A stretch of 64,000 nucleotides of DNA from an uncultured bacterium (GCA_905214425.1 CAJMLY010000007.1:1-64000), one strand, 5' to 3'; shown: positions 9,501 through 17,257, counted from the first letter of the stretch. Numbers and translations are program-made. The notes: generated by a model from the sequence alone, not told the origin.

Positions 9501-10950
9501 TCACCTGAATGGGCTCAGTATTGTCGACCGTAAGCACGCCGTCGGTGATCTTAAAGTGGCGCAGCGGAATCAGCGACGCAGGAATCTTAACCGTTACGAT
9601 ATCGCCGGTCTGAGGCTTGCCCTCTTCGGCATGCTGAACGGTGATAACCAAGTTCGCGGCGGCACCAGTAAATGTATAGGTGTCGACATTGCCCTCGGTC
9701 TTTATTGCCGGTTTGGCAAACGTTTCGCCGTTGTACACGACAGACGTAAAGTTGTCGACCTGCATAAAGTCGCCCAGCTCGTCAGTAAACGTAATGTAGC
9801 CAGACTTATGCTCGCCATAACCGCCGTGAACTTCGGTCGGGTAACCAGTTTGGACAATGCTTCCCGAGATCTCTTCGAAGATTTTCTCGAGCTCAGAGGC
9901 GCTGGTTGCCGACTTGTAGTAATCGGAGTTTTCTGCACGTGCACCATAGTCGATGGTCCATTCGCCCCAGAGGAAAGAAATGCTGGATGAGGCGGCAGGA
10001 TAGTTGCTCGACACGGCATGCATGAACTTATTCTCTTTGCTTGTGCCATCAACCGTGGGTTCGGCACTGGGGTTTACGCCGCTAAAGATACCGATCGTAT
10101 AAATGTCGGCACCTTTATCCTTGATCTTCTTGGCGCTGTTGATAGCGTCATTGGCAACCTCGTTCTCGAATTCTCTTTGACTCGTGGGGGAGCCATCGGT
10201 GAAGAAGACGACGACCTTCTTGGCGTCGGCGCGATCAGACGAAATGCCCTCAGCCAGCTGTAAGCCATAATCGGCTCGCGTGGCGCCAGCGGGACTGATG
10301 GAGTCGACCGTACCCTTAAGGCTCTCCGCGTCCTCGCCCTTGCAGAGCGTCAGCTTCTTCATGGTCTGCGAGTAGTTGTACTCATGTCTCGAATCGTAAT
10401 ACGTGTCGTTGCCGATCCAGCCAGCCTCCTTCCCCGCAAACTTTACGATGGCAACCTGATGCTGCTTGGATTCATCTGTGATGCTTTGGTTTTGCGCGGC
10501 GATGGTGTCAATAAAGCGATTGGCAGCCGTCTTCAGCGCGTCAATACGCTTGGTACGGTCGCTTCTACTCATCTCATCATCCATCGAGCCTGAAGCGTCC
10601 AACACCATCACGATATCGAGCGGCTTGCCGGAAATCGTCGTATCGGATGTCGAAGAGATGGCCGACAACGTGGTCAGGAAATCCGAATCCCCGCTCTCGA
10701 CTGCCTTGACCGTCTTGTCGGTCCAAATTCGGCCGACGTTTTGAGTTGTTACTTCTTTGCCATCGTAGCCGCCGGCCCAGAACTTCCAGTGGTTGCTGGT
10801 GTCGTAGTCGACTACCTTTGTCGCTTTCGGTCCGTCCATTCCGGTGCTGGACCTGGCGTTGGCCTCGGGCAGCATGGCAAATGCTGCAGCCGGCAACACC
10901 AGCACTACGGCCAGTATCACCGCCAAGAGACCCCTCGTGTACTTACTCAT
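3514..10950 (-). CDS. Giant LPxTG-anchored adhesin/pilin-like protein with VWA domain
   Basis: A 2478-residue surface protein. Residues 1-32 are a signal peptide. A von Willebrand factor A domain follows, with an intact metal site (Asp118-x-Ser120-x-Ser122) in the position typical of tip adhesins of sortase-built pili. From about residue 690 to 2400 there are about 13 tandem beta-sandwich repeats of the Spy0128/FctA type, each with a K-x-L-x-G-R start and a YTxRE end, which in this family form Lys-Asn isopeptide bonds. An Ala-Glu-Asp-rich insert (EADEA units) interrupts one repeat near residue 2090. The protein ends with LPTTGD, a hydrophobic helix and RKR, the sortase signal. The start has a GAAGGGAG ribosome site. 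A class B sortase is encoded at 50801. Role inferred: attachment to host or mucus. Confidence 0.93.
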   Translation of the reverse strand: MSKYTRGLLAVILAVVLVLPAAAFAMLPEANARSSTGMDGPKATKVVDYDTSNHWKFWAGGYDGKEVTTQNVGRIWTDKTVKAVESGDSDFLTTLSAISSTSDTTISGKPLDIVMVLDASGSMDDEMSRSDRTKRIDALKTAANRFIDTIAAQNQSITDESKQHQVAIVKFAGKEAGWIGNDTYYDSRHEYNYSQTMKKLTLCKGEDAESLKGTVDSISPAGATRADYGLQLAEGISSDRADAKKVVVFFTDGSPTSQREFENEVANDAINSAKKIKDKGADIYTIGIFSGVNPSAEPTVDGTSKENKFMHAVSSNYPAASSSISFLWGEWTIDYGARAENSDYYKSATSASELEKIFEEISGSIVQTGYPTEVHGGYGEHKSGYITFTDELGDFMQVDNFTSVVYNGETFAKPAIKTEGNVDTYTFTGAAANLVITVQHAEEGKPQTGDIVTVKIPASLIPLRHFKITDGVLTVDNTEPIQVNYTSSVKKEALDNLFTPKNVKGLEDYIKSNTTTAENGSKTVNFYANKWNAGALGDTIANFEPADTNRYYYFQKQTPIYTDKNCTTPATGSLAVGSKYYYKDEFEALGADGKAESRTAVIEFAGEHAANFEGAVVRDASGNLSFSKGTARLAFIDELHTTKESVGGNLTGTVIDVLNPKWNNMSAKANATEVDVHLGNNGKISYKYDMTPTTVDTKAGFGLTKVLEGRGWTDTDEFKFELSATSENDAPMPASATVTVTNADLDKGKAAINFGKITYAEPGEYTYEVREVKGDAGGITYSKNVATFKVTVTVNAKGELKADVEKTSGETKFTNTYSAKTETPLTLEATKKLTGRPMADDEFKFALSYAGHDEVLLDATNKGGKVEFGPLTYTTESLAKLVEEEKASFDDSSDKPTWTIRYTAAEQTGKLPAGVSAAVSAIDAYVTVVDNGDGTLTATADYGDAGNEFVNAYTAAPAEASLVGKKNLQVPDGLTPADITGKFTFTVTGEEGAPMPANASVTNDAKGKVDFGKITFTLDDLNKALGEKPEKREHTFTYTVTESGEVAGVTNDAKLSREVSFTVTDDSKGKLSVSRNPDGNAAFTFTNTYSVAPVETRVTDQITATKVLTGRDMAEGEFSFELVEGEGKDAKVVATGKNAADGKITMSTIEYTKAGTHTYTLREVKGNAGGITYSDAKFTIETTITDNGDGTLSATHVLKDVKAAEFKNSYNVTPKSSSVTEQITADKVLDGRDLKAGEFRFELVEGNNVVSTGTNNADGKIVMDPVTYTATGEHTYMLRETKAGTTENGITYSTAEYTIVTTVQDNGDGTLSVEHKLQNAKKATFENAYTVTPKSFSVTDQVTATKVLTGRDLKEGEFSFELVEGNDVVATGKNDARGKIKMSPIEYTAAGKHTYTLREVPGDANNGITYDGKTYTIETTVTDNGKGELVVKHELKGADEVKFNNGYKPNPDEFSVSDQITATKVLDGRDLKDGEFSFELVEGDKVVATGINDADGKITMNAVKYTEAGKHTYTLREVKGGTTSKGITYSDAKYTIETTITDNGDGTLKAEHVLKDLTAAIFKNTYSVTPTDADLDFGLSKAVDGRAWTDSDEFSFTITAAEGTPLPDPATMTVSKKDAKDGIAAINFGKIRYTAAGTYKYEIRENAGNAAGMTYDGHVATAEVTVTENGEGVLTANVTKKESGRFTNTYRTELDYAAAGGLKLSKSLSGRPMTEGQFTFTVKPADEASANALGLLPGANNFQSPATAEATVGLIDILAGHEVKFTQADAGKTFKYTVAEKNDGKPGYTYDNAERTVMIVIADDGAGTLTATTTVSGGPEGTHTTVHKSGENKVESALVPFHNSYSATTNTPGGTAAQVVATKTLTGRPMADGEFWFGIAYQGELVAYENLKPNIGGHVSFDTLHYDTKMLANLEAAGLAYRTDKDGKLAWTINYTAYEDLFGLPNGVSATTWSFGFKVIVVDNGDGTLTATVDYGGVEPLFENVYGAEAVDAALTGIKKLQAAEGLTPADITGKFTFTVTADESGAPMPERTTAANDAAGNVDFGKIHFTLEDLNRALGVTDDASDDASSDAEANADEAEADEAEADEAEADEAEAEEADTDANADEPSDEPEPAAPTAPRSHTFTYTVTESGSAPGVTNDTNATRKVSYTVSDDGAGHLSVKREGDDGAAFTFTNTYGVAPTDSSVTDQVKTVKRLTGRDLAACEFTFELLEDDVVVANGTNDANGTVTLSPIRYEAPGTHTYTLREACPNALGLYKGVTYDGTTYTVVTTVSDNGDGTLTATHKLEGTTESAGFTNKYHAMPTQVSIGAIKVLEGRELKKDEFSFKLVGEGIESTVTNDADGKINFDKFEYDEPGTHAYTISEVKGNEVGMTYDKSVFTVTVNVVDDGEGNLKANVAFTKGDKSVEGIVFNNTYKKPETPVPTPDPGTPKTVTNIVKTVKGFLPTTGDQQATALLMAFVIAMAGVGALVWGIRKR
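4661..4720 (-). repeat. 15-bp tandem repeat (4 perfect copies) inside the adhesin gene
   Basis: The + strand unit GCCTCTGCCTCGTCG occurs four times without change and encodes five-residue EADEA steps in the adhesin. Degenerate copies flank it. Because the unit is a multiple of three, copy-number change would alter length but not frame. Confidence 0.85.
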
Positions 10951-11002
10951 CGCGTCTCCCTTCTCGCGGTCTCAGACCTTGCAACAGCCTAAAGTTACGA
11001 AA

Positions 11003-11083
11003 TGAGACACAATTTGGGCAGGTGACACATGTTCCAGATTCTGTTTTGGGCGTGAGACAAATGTCTCACCAAAGTTGAGACAC
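11003..11083 (-). promoter_or_regulatory. Cluster of TGAGACA motifs upstream of the adhesin
   Basis: Within the adhesin upstream region are TGAGACAC (about 11003), GTGACACAT (about 11022), an 18-base perfect palindrome GTGAGACA-AA/TT-TGTCTCAC at 11052-11069, and TTGAGACAC (about 11075). Repeated and palindromic placement close to the start at 10950 suggests an operator for a dimeric regulator. The remainder of the gene-free stretch 10951-11418 holds a direct repeat, element P3 and a hairpin. Confidence 0.45.
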
Positions 11084-11125
11084 GGCGTTTTCGCAGGAAA
11101 ACAGGTGCGACTCGGAGCCATCAGG

Positions 11126-11166
11126 CAAAAATGATCCGTTTTCCTCCGTCCATGGGAGATCAAGGG
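11126..11166 (+). repeat. Direct repeat flanking the adhesin gene, right copy
   Basis: Matches 3165-3205 in the same orientation with several substitutions; it precedes palindrome P3 as its partner precedes P2. Confidence 0.65.
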
Positions 11167-11190
11167 CTGTCACCGGTATGGTGGCATTTC

Positions 11191-11342
11191 AAAAGTATGC
11201 CGGATTACGGGGCCAAAGTCAGGAACCTCATCCATGCCCCCTATTTTTGAAAAACAACAAGCTATCTACCTGCGGTTTTGTTTTTGCGATTTTCTGTATG
11301 GTCGGAGGTTCGCTATCCAGCCCCGTAATCCGGCATAGTTTT
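11191..11342. repeat. Variable-arm palindromic element, copy P3
   Basis: Arms 11191-11213 and 11320-11342 are 23-base inverted repeats with one mismatch. The first and last 13 bases match P1, but the inner arm (ATTACGGGGC) is different and compensated on the other side. The core CTACCTGCGGTTTTG in the interior matches P2 directly and P1 on the opposite strand. Confidence 0.8.
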
Positions 11343-11374
11343 GTTCGCGACGGCACAACCGCGCGTTTAAGCGC

Positions 11375-11408
11375 GGGGCCGGTGGGGCATTTTTGCCCCA
11401 CCGGCCCC
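11375..11408 (-). terminator. Strong hairpin after the hydrogenase operon
   Basis: GGGGCCGGTGGGGCA pairs perfectly with TGCCCCACCGGCCCC just past the ferredoxin stop. There is no U-run on the minus strand, so termination is likely but not certain. Confidence 0.6.
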
Positions 11409-11418
11409 TATTCCAGCG

Positions 11419-11760
11419 CTATTCCGGCTTGGTTTCTACTGTGGGAGTCTTGTCCGCTGCGACTGGGGTGCGGGCGGTGTCCATAGTCAGGCAGCGCTTG
11501 GGGCAGCTCTCGATGCACTCGCCGCACACCACGCAGGCATACGGGTCAATCGACCACGTTCCGCCCTTGCGATCGACCGCGAGCGCGCCCGCCGGGCAGC
11601 GACGCGCGCACATGCCGCAGCAAATGCACACGTCCATGTCGTTGACGATATGCCCGCGCAGGCGCTCGGGCGCCGCGAGCTTCTCCTGCGGATAGCACAC
11701 CGTGACCGGTTGCTTGACCATAGAACCCAAGGCCGTCTTGGCAAATGTCAGTAAACTCAT
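11419..11760 (-). CDS. Ech-type hydrogenase ferredoxin subunit (2x[4Fe-4S])
   Basis: A 113-residue polyferredoxin subunit, equivalent to EchF/NuoI. Two classic clusters are present, CICCGMCARRCP and CVVCGECIESCP, each able to ligate a [4Fe-4S] centre and pass electrons from soluble ferredoxin to the small subunit. It is the last gene of the operon, directly after the large subunit (seven-base gap). The N-terminus is a short amphipathic stretch as in related membrane-associated subunits; the C-terminal 20 residues are Thr/Pro/Ala-rich and not conserved. Confidence 0.88.
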   Translation of the reverse strand: MSLLTFAKTALGSMVKQPVTVCYPQEKLAAPERLRGHIVNDMDVCICCGMCARRCPAGALAVDRKGGTWSIDPYACVVCGECIESCPKRCLTMDTARTPVAADKTPTVETKPE

Positions 11761-11767
11761 GCCGTGC

Positions 11768-12856
11768 CTACCTTTCCGTGCAGCTAATGCAGGGGTCGAT
11801 GGTCAAGATAATCATGGGCACGTTGGCAAGGAGCACGCCCTGCAGCGCATGTGTCAGACCCGCCAGGTTTTGCGACGTCGGCGTGCGCACGCGGAAACGG
11901 TCCAGGTTCTTGGTGCCGTTACCGCGCACATAGTAATACGCCTCGCCGCGCGGCTGCTCAATCACAACCTCACCGCGCGCGCCGTCGGCCGGCGTGAGCT
12001 TGGTGCGCCCGCCGATTCCGTCGTGCGGAATCTTGCCGACAAGCTCCTTGATGATGTCCATGGCCTGTGTGACCTCGGCACAACGCACCTGGCAGCGGGC
12101 ATAGCAGTCGCCATCGCTAGCAACGATAGGCTCAAACGCGGCCAGATCCGCATAGGCACCGTCGCCAAACATGCGCACGTCGTAGTCCACGCCCGAGGCG
12201 CGACCGAACGGGCCAACCATCGACAGATCAAGCGCGTCCTTCTTGCTGATCACGCCCACGCCATGCAGGCGCTCGCCGCAGCTGGCGTCGTCCAAAAACG
12301 TATGCACCAGGGCCTCGTAGTCGGGGCGCATGGCATCGAGCGTCTGGACAATGCCGGCCAGCTCGGAGTCCTCAATATCGTGCTTAAGGCCGCCAATCTC
12401 GTTGATCGACAGAATCACGCGACCGCCGCACGTGCTCTCGAAGATCTTGAGAATCTGCTCGCGCAGGGTCCACGAACGATAGAACAGCGCCTCGAAACCA
12501 AAGGCGTCGGCGAGCAGGCCCAGCCACAGCAGATGCGAGTGGATGCGCGAAAGCTCGTGCAAAATGGTGCGGATATACTGCACGCGGCCGGGCACCTCGA
12601 TGTCGAGCATGCGCTCGCAGGCGCTGGCATAGCCGCAGCTGTGGCCCACGGCGCAAATGCCGCAGATGCGCTCGGCGATGTAGCCAAACTGGTGCATGTC
12701 GCGCTTTTCGGTGAGCTTCTCGAGTCCGCGGTGCACAAAACCGATCTGCGGAATTGCCTCGATGACGCGGTCGTCCTCGATCACCAGGTCCAGATGAAGC
12801 GGCTCGGGCAGCACCGGGTGCTGCGGGCCAAACGGAATGACGGAGCGATGTGCCAT
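11768..12856 (-). CDS. [NiFe] hydrogenase large subunit, group 4 (EchE-like)
   Basis: A 362-residue catalytic subunit of a membrane-bound, energy-conserving hydrogenase. Both pairs of nickel-binding cysteines are present: RICGICAVGHSCGY near residue 65 and DPCISC at the C-terminus. This distinguishes it from NuoD of complex I, which lacks them. The protein ends three residues after DPCISC (TER), so there is no C-terminal peptide for a maturation protease, as known for Ech/CooH-type enzymes. It lies five bases after the NuoC-like subunit and before the ferredoxin subunit. Reaction: reversible 2H+ + 2e- to H2 coupled to ion movement through the fused membrane subunit at 14127. Maturation genes (hyp) are not in the window. 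Confidence 0.93.
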   Translation of the reverse strand: MAHRSVIPFGPQHPVLPEPLHLDLVIEDDRVIEAIPQIGFVHRGLEKLTEKRDMHQFGYIAERICGICAVGHSCGYASACERMLDIEVPGRVQYIRTILHELSRIHSHLLWLGLLADAFGFEALFYRSWTLREQILKIFESTCGGRVILSINEIGGLKHDIEDSELAGIVQTLDAMRPDYEALVHTFLDDASCGERLHGVGVISKKDALDLSMVGPFGRASGVDYDVRMFGDGAYADLAAFEPIVASDGDCYARCQVRCAEVTQAMDIIKELVGKIPHDGIGGRTKLTPADGARGEVVIEQPRGEAYYYVRGNGTKNLDRFRVRTPTSQNLAGLTHALQGVLLANVPMIILTIDPCISCTER

Positions 12857-12861
12857 GGGCC

Positions 12862-13560
12862 TTACGCCTCCTTTTTCTGCTTGTCGCGGGCGGCCTTGGC
12901 GGCAAGCGCCGCGCGGACCTTGGCCGCTTTCTCGGGATCCATGGCGGCGAGCTTTGCCTCCATCTCGGCGGCCTTGAGCGCGGCCTTCGCAGCGGCATCG
13001 TCATGCTGGGCATCGGAGCCGGCAGCCGCAGCGGGCTGAGCGACGGCAGCGCCCGCAGCGCCCTCCCCTGCAGCAGCCGCAGCGGCGGCCTTTTCGGCCG
13101 CGGCCTTGCGCGCCTTGGCCTCGGCAGCGGCACGGACCTTCATGGCTTTCTCGCGCGCGGCCTTCACCTCGGGCGTGATGACGCTCATGGGCTCGGCAGT
13201 CGAAACCTGGTAGAAAAAGCCCTTAAAGTCGATCTGCATATCGGCGATGGCAAGACCAAACAGGTCGTGCGCTTCGTTTTCAAACGGGAATACTGCCGGA
13301 TAGTACGAGCTGATGGACGGAATCTCCTGGTACTGATTAATTCCCTCAATCACCAGGTTCTCGATCGCATAGCTGCCGTCCTGCGCGATATGCTCCTGAG
13401 CAGCACGAACGTTGATAAACGTATAGACCAAGCGATACGTGCCGTCGTCGACGTTGCGCTCGGCGTGCATTTGCACAAAGCGCGCGCCGACGCCCTTGAG
13501 CGCCTGAACATGCGGCAACAGCTCGTCGATCCCGACGGTGGTATAGATAGCCTTTTGCAT
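12862..13560 (-). CDS. NuoC/EchD-like subunit with Ala/Lys-rich tail
   Basis: A 232-residue protein. The first 125 or so residues match the 30-kDa subunit fold of complex I and group 4 hydrogenases (SISSYYPAVFPFENEAHDLFGL, ending near FYQVS). The last 100 residues are a low-complexity Ala/Lys/Glu-rich segment predicted to be helical and highly charged, absent in typical EchD. Its start overlaps the stop of the small subunit by one base (TAATG), indicating translational coupling. The tail may bridge to another protein or be a disordered linker; no function can be assigned to it. Confidence 0.85.
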   Translation of the reverse strand: MQKAIYTTVGIDELLPHVQALKGVGARFVQMHAERNVDDGTYRLVYTFINVRAAQEHIAQDGSYAIENLVIEGINQYQEIPSISSYYPAVFPFENEAHDLFGLAIADMQIDFKGFFYQVSTAEPMSVITPEVKAAREKAMKVRAAAEAKARKAAAEKAAAAAAAGEGAAGAAVAQPAAAAGSDAQHDDAAAKAALKAAEMEAKLAAMDPEKAAKVRAALAAKAARDKQKKEA

Positions 13561-14114
13561 TACTCGGCCTCCTTTGCAGCGGCGGTCGCGTCGCCGGCCT
13601 CAGCCGCAGCCACAAACCCGTCCTCACCCAGCTCAACGCCACCGTCCCAGGTAGCGGCACCGCCCACGGTAAGCGGGTCACCGCCGGCGCGCATCACGGC
13701 CTCCTTCTGGTCCAGGATGCCGCACGCCTCCACAATGGCATCGATCACCGTCTCGGGGCGAATGGCGCACCCGGGCGCGTACACGTCCACGGGAATCGCG
13801 CGGTCCACGCCGCCGATCACGTTGTAGGCATCGCGGAATACGCCGCCCGAGCACGCGCAAATGCCGCACGCCACCACGCACTTGGGCTCGAGCATCTGGT
13901 TGTAGATCTGGCGCACGACGGGCAGGTTCTGGGCATTGACCGACCCCGTCACCAAAAAGATATCCGCATGCTTGGGGTTGCCGGTGTTGACCACGCCAAA
14001 GCGCTCCGCATCGAACAGCGGCGTGAGCGAGGCCAGCACCTCGATATCGCATCCGTTGCAGCTCGAGCCGTCGTAATGAATGACCCACGGCGAGCGCGAC
14101 ATTTTATGATCCAT
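13560..14114 (-). CDS. Hydrogenase small subunit (EchC/NuoB-like)
   Basis: A 184-residue small subunit carrying the proximal [4Fe-4S] cluster. The ligands are visible in GSSCNGCDIE, CGICACSGG and APGCAIRPE, the NuoB/EchC pattern. The start at 14114 follows GGAGG by eight bases; a second Met four codons later is less well placed. The C-terminal 40 residues are acidic and Ala-rich. The gene follows the fused membrane subunit by 12 bases and overlaps the EchD-like gene. Confidence 0.9.
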   Translation of the reverse strand: MDHKMSRSPWVIHYDGSSCNGCDIEVLASLTPLFDAERFGVVNTGNPKHADIFLVTGSVNAQNLPVVRQIYNQMLEPKCVVACGICACSGGVFRDAYNVIGGVDRAIPVDVYAPGCAIRPETVIDAIVEACGILDQKEAVMRAGGDPLTVGGAATWDGGVELGEDGFVAAAEAGDATAAAKEAE

Positions 14115-14126
14115 GGATGCCGCCTC

Positions 14127-17009
14127 CTAAATAAACACGTCAACGAGGATGGGCATAAGGTTGAGCAGGCCAAACACCAGCGCCACGCCCCATCCGAGCC
14201 TAAAGCAGCTGCGCCAGGTGCTGCGTGCGAAGGTGTTGTCGATCAGGACCTCGACAAAATACGTCGCGGCCATCACGACCAGGGCTACAACCCAGCTCAC
14301 GGGGTTGTCCCAAACAAAGAACATGCCCACCCACATCAAAAACAGCACGGTCTCGCACCAGTGCATAAGGGTCATCTTGGCCAGCGTGCCGCCGCTCATC
14401 TCGGTGGCGACGCCCTGGACGATCTCCTGATGCGCGTGATGCGAGTACGAAAGGTCAAACGGCGACTTGCGCAGCTTGATGGTAAGCACCGCGAGCAGCG
14501 CCAGGAAAATGGGCGCGCTGTACACGATGATGGGGGCCGACTGCCCCGTCACGGCGATGGAATCAAAGCTGTCGGTGGCAAGGTACAGGCCCACGCTCAT
14601 CAGCAAAACGGCGGGCTCGTAACTCATAACCTGCAGTAACTCACGATCGGCGCCAACCTGGGCAAACGGGCTTTGCGTCGAGGCGGACGCCAACACCACA
14701 AAGATCGCGGCGAGCGTCACCATAAAGGCGCACAGCAGCGTGTTGGAGCCCGACACAAAGATGCCGCCGCCCACGACGGTAAAGATGAGCGCGCACGCCA
14801 TATAGGTATCATCCATGGTGTTTACGCTGGCGGGGGCCTTGCGCAGGAGCTTGGCCACATCGTAGAAGGGCTGCAGCAGACGCGGGCCCACACGGCCCTG
14901 CATACGGGCCGAAAGCTTGCGGTCAAGACCGTCAATCAAACCGCCCACAAGCGGCGCAATCAAGGCAAACGCCACGGTACCAATAAAGATGCCCACGACG
15001 CCCGAACCTTCAAAATACTTGCCGCGCAACACCGAGGGCGCGCTCATGGCAAGTCTCTCGGGCCCAATCCACGCGCAACACAGCAGCGCAAACAAGATAA
15101 TGCTGCAGCACACGACGCTACCCACGGGGCCAATACGCTTCTCGCCAAGGGCGTCCTCCGAGTACCAATTGCGCTTTTCGGCCTTCACCTCGTGTCCCAT
15201 CGAGCCGCGGAAATGGCGATATTTGTCGGTTCCCACGCCCGAAAGGTACACGTTGACGTGCGGCTTATTGCTCACGCGGAACGACGTCAGCAGCACCACG
15301 GCGATAAAAGCCACGATAACCACCATCAGATACATGGCGTCCTTGCCGATAACGTACGGCACGCGTCCAAACACCATGGCGAGATAGGGCGACACCAGAC
15401 CGCTCGAGATGAGCGGGAACGCCACGCAGCACAGAATCAGCAGCGCGGCGATGGTGTTAAGCGCCATCCATTCGGTCTTATGGACATTGACCTCAACGTT
15501 TTGAGCCGTGGGGTCGACGCCCGAAAGCTTGGCAAGCCACTTGCCCCAAAAATAGAACGTCGCGGCCGAGCCAAAGGCAAGCACCATGATCATTAGCACG
15601 TTGCCGGTCTGCGCAAACGCCACCAGGGCGCCCCACTTGGACACGAGCATGCCAAACGGCGCCACAAACATGCCCATGATGCCCAGCATCATCAAGCGCG
15701 TCAGGTGCGGCATGCGGCTGAACATACCGTCCATGTCCTCGATATTGCGGCTGCCGATATGATGCTCGGCCGTGCCCACGCACAGGAACAGCAGCGACTT
15801 GGCCACCGTGTGGAACAGGATCAGGAAGATGGCCGCCCATACGGCCTCGGGCGCGCCGACACCCAAGCAGGCACTGATGAGGCCCAAGTTGGAAATGGTG
15901 GAGTACGCGAGCACGCGTTTGGCATTGCTCTGCGAGATGGCCATGAGGGCAGCGAGCAAAAACGTGATGGCACCCACACTCGTGACCATAAAGCCGGTCA
16001 CAGGATAGATGGCATAGAGCGGGCTCAGCTTGACCATCAGGAACACACCGGCTTTGACCATGGTTGACGAGTGCAGCAGGGCGCTCGTGGGCGTGGGGGC
16101 GACCATGGCACCCAGCAGCCAAGTGTGGAACGGCATCTGTGCGGCCTTGGTGAGTGCGGCGAGCGACAGCAGGATGACCGGCATCACCAGCAGCGCGGAT
16201 TGCGCGGTTCCGGCGCCGGAAAGCTCGATCATACCCGAGATGGTCAGCGGCATGCCGTTAACGTGCAGATACATGAGTCCGGCCAAAAACGCGATGCCGC
16301 CCAGCATGTTGAGGACGATCTGGGTGAAGGCGTTCTTGATGGCCTCGGGCGTGCGCGTGTAGCCAATCATGAGGAACGAGCACACGGTGGTGATTTCCCA
16401 GCCGCAGAACAGCCACTCAAGGTTATCGCTCGTCACGATGACGAACATGGCCGAGAGGAACAGGAACATAAGCGCCAGGAACTGCGGGCGACGGTCGGGC
16501 GCGGTCTGCCCGCGCAGCGCGGCCTCGTTCTCGTCATGGGCCTGGAAGTCCTTCATGTAACCCAGGGCATACACGCAGATCAGGCTGCCGACGATACCGA
16601 CGGCGAGGACCATGATCACGCTCATGTAGTCCAGGTAGAGCGGCGTCGCCGTGACGGCTTCGGCCGCGGGCAGCGTCATGGTCGCAAAGGCAACCGAACC
16701 CACCAGCTGCACCACGCCGAGCACCGTGGTGAGCGCGTTCCTATATTTGTACGCGTTGTACAGGATGACGGCGCACAGGATGACATCGATGGCGGAGCTG
16801 ATGATCGAGAGCACATGCGAGGTGCCGGGGGCAACCTCAAAGCTCTGCGGACCCGTGCCAAAAAACATGACGGCGACTACAACTGTCACCGCCATAATAA
16901 TGCCGGAACCTATGAGCCCCACCGCATCGCGGGCGCGGTCACCGCGCGCGAGCAGCATGCCCAGCGCCGGTACCAGCGGAAACAGGGTAAGGAAATACAG
17001 TAGCGTCAT
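14127..17009 (-). CDS. Fused proton-pumping (NuoL/EchA) and NuoH/EchB membrane subunit
   Basis: A 960-residue polytopic membrane protein, first gene of the hydrogenase operon. Residues 1 to about 640 match antiporter-like subunits (NuoL/MrpA/EchA), including the conserved Lys/His-bearing region KAAQMPFHTWLLGAM...TPTSALLHSSTMVKAG. From about residue 665 a second module matches NuoH/EchB (RMQGRVGPRLLQPFYDV, then SPFDLSYSHHAHQEIVQG), the subunit that docks the soluble arm. In characterised Ech hydrogenases these are two genes; here no stop or restart separates them. A ribosome site GGGGGAG precedes the start. It would couple ferredoxin-dependent H2 formation to ion export. Confidence 0.9.
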   Translation of the reverse strand: MTLLYFLTLFPLVPALGMLLARGDRARDAVGLIGSGIIMAVTVVVAVMFFGTGPQSFEVAPGTSHVLSIISSAIDVILCAVILYNAYKYRNALTTVLGVVQLVGSVAFATMTLPAAEAVTATPLYLDYMSVIMVLAVGIVGSLICVYALGYMKDFQAHDENEAALRGQTAPDRRPQFLALMFLFLSAMFVIVTSDNLEWLFCGWEITTVCSFLMIGYTRTPEAIKNAFTQIVLNMLGGIAFLAGLMYLHVNGMPLTISGMIELSGAGTAQSALLVMPVILLSLAALTKAAQMPFHTWLLGAMVAPTPTSALLHSSTMVKAGVFLMVKLSPLYAIYPVTGFMVTSVGAITFLLAALMAISQSNAKRVLAYSTISNLGLISACLGVGAPEAVWAAIFLILFHTVAKSLLFLCVGTAEHHIGSRNIEDMDGMFSRMPHLTRLMMLGIMGMFVAPFGMLVSKWGALVAFAQTGNVLMIMVLAFGSAATFYFWGKWLAKLSGVDPTAQNVEVNVHKTEWMALNTIAALLILCCVAFPLISSGLVSPYLAMVFGRVPYVIGKDAMYLMVVIVAFIAVVLLTSFRVSNKPHVNVYLSGVGTDKYRHFRGSMGHEVKAEKRNWYSEDALGEKRIGPVGSVVCCSIILFALLCCAWIGPERLAMSAPSVLRGKYFEGSGVVGIFIGTVAFALIAPLVGGLIDGLDRKLSARMQGRVGPRLLQPFYDVAKLLRKAPASVNTMDDTYMACALIFTVVGGGIFVSGSNTLLCAFMVTLAAIFVVLASASTQSPFAQVGADRELLQVMSYEPAVLLMSVGLYLATDSFDSIAVTGQSAPIIVYSAPIFLALLAVLTIKLRKSPFDLSYSHHAHQEIVQGVATEMSGGTLAKMTLMHWCETVLFLMWVGMFFVWDNPVSWVVALVVMAATYFVEVLIDNTFARSTWRSCFRLGWGVALVFGLLNLMPILVDVFI

Positions 17010-17257
17010 ACCATCACTCCCCCATGCAAAAACGCTGCAATTGTTTAACGTTATAGCTCAATTGAGGAGCAGCGGCGGCAGGTTTTCGGTCAACTGGGGA
17101 GTTTTAGGCGTACGGGGTAAGGGCACGTCCGCTTTGGAGCAGTGGGGCGACGCTCCCCTATCGCAGCGACAGGCGCGCGGGCCACTGCGCGCGGTTTATT
17201 GGCCACTTTGGAGGATGTCCCGACAGGCTCGCGCCGGTCCAAAAAGTTGGCGCGGCA

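Noticed and set aside
11768..12856. Reading the locus as part of complex I (nuoBCDHIL)
   Set aside because: The large subunit retains both Ni-binding cysteine pairs, and the full set of complex I subunits is missing, so a group 4 hydrogenase is the better call.
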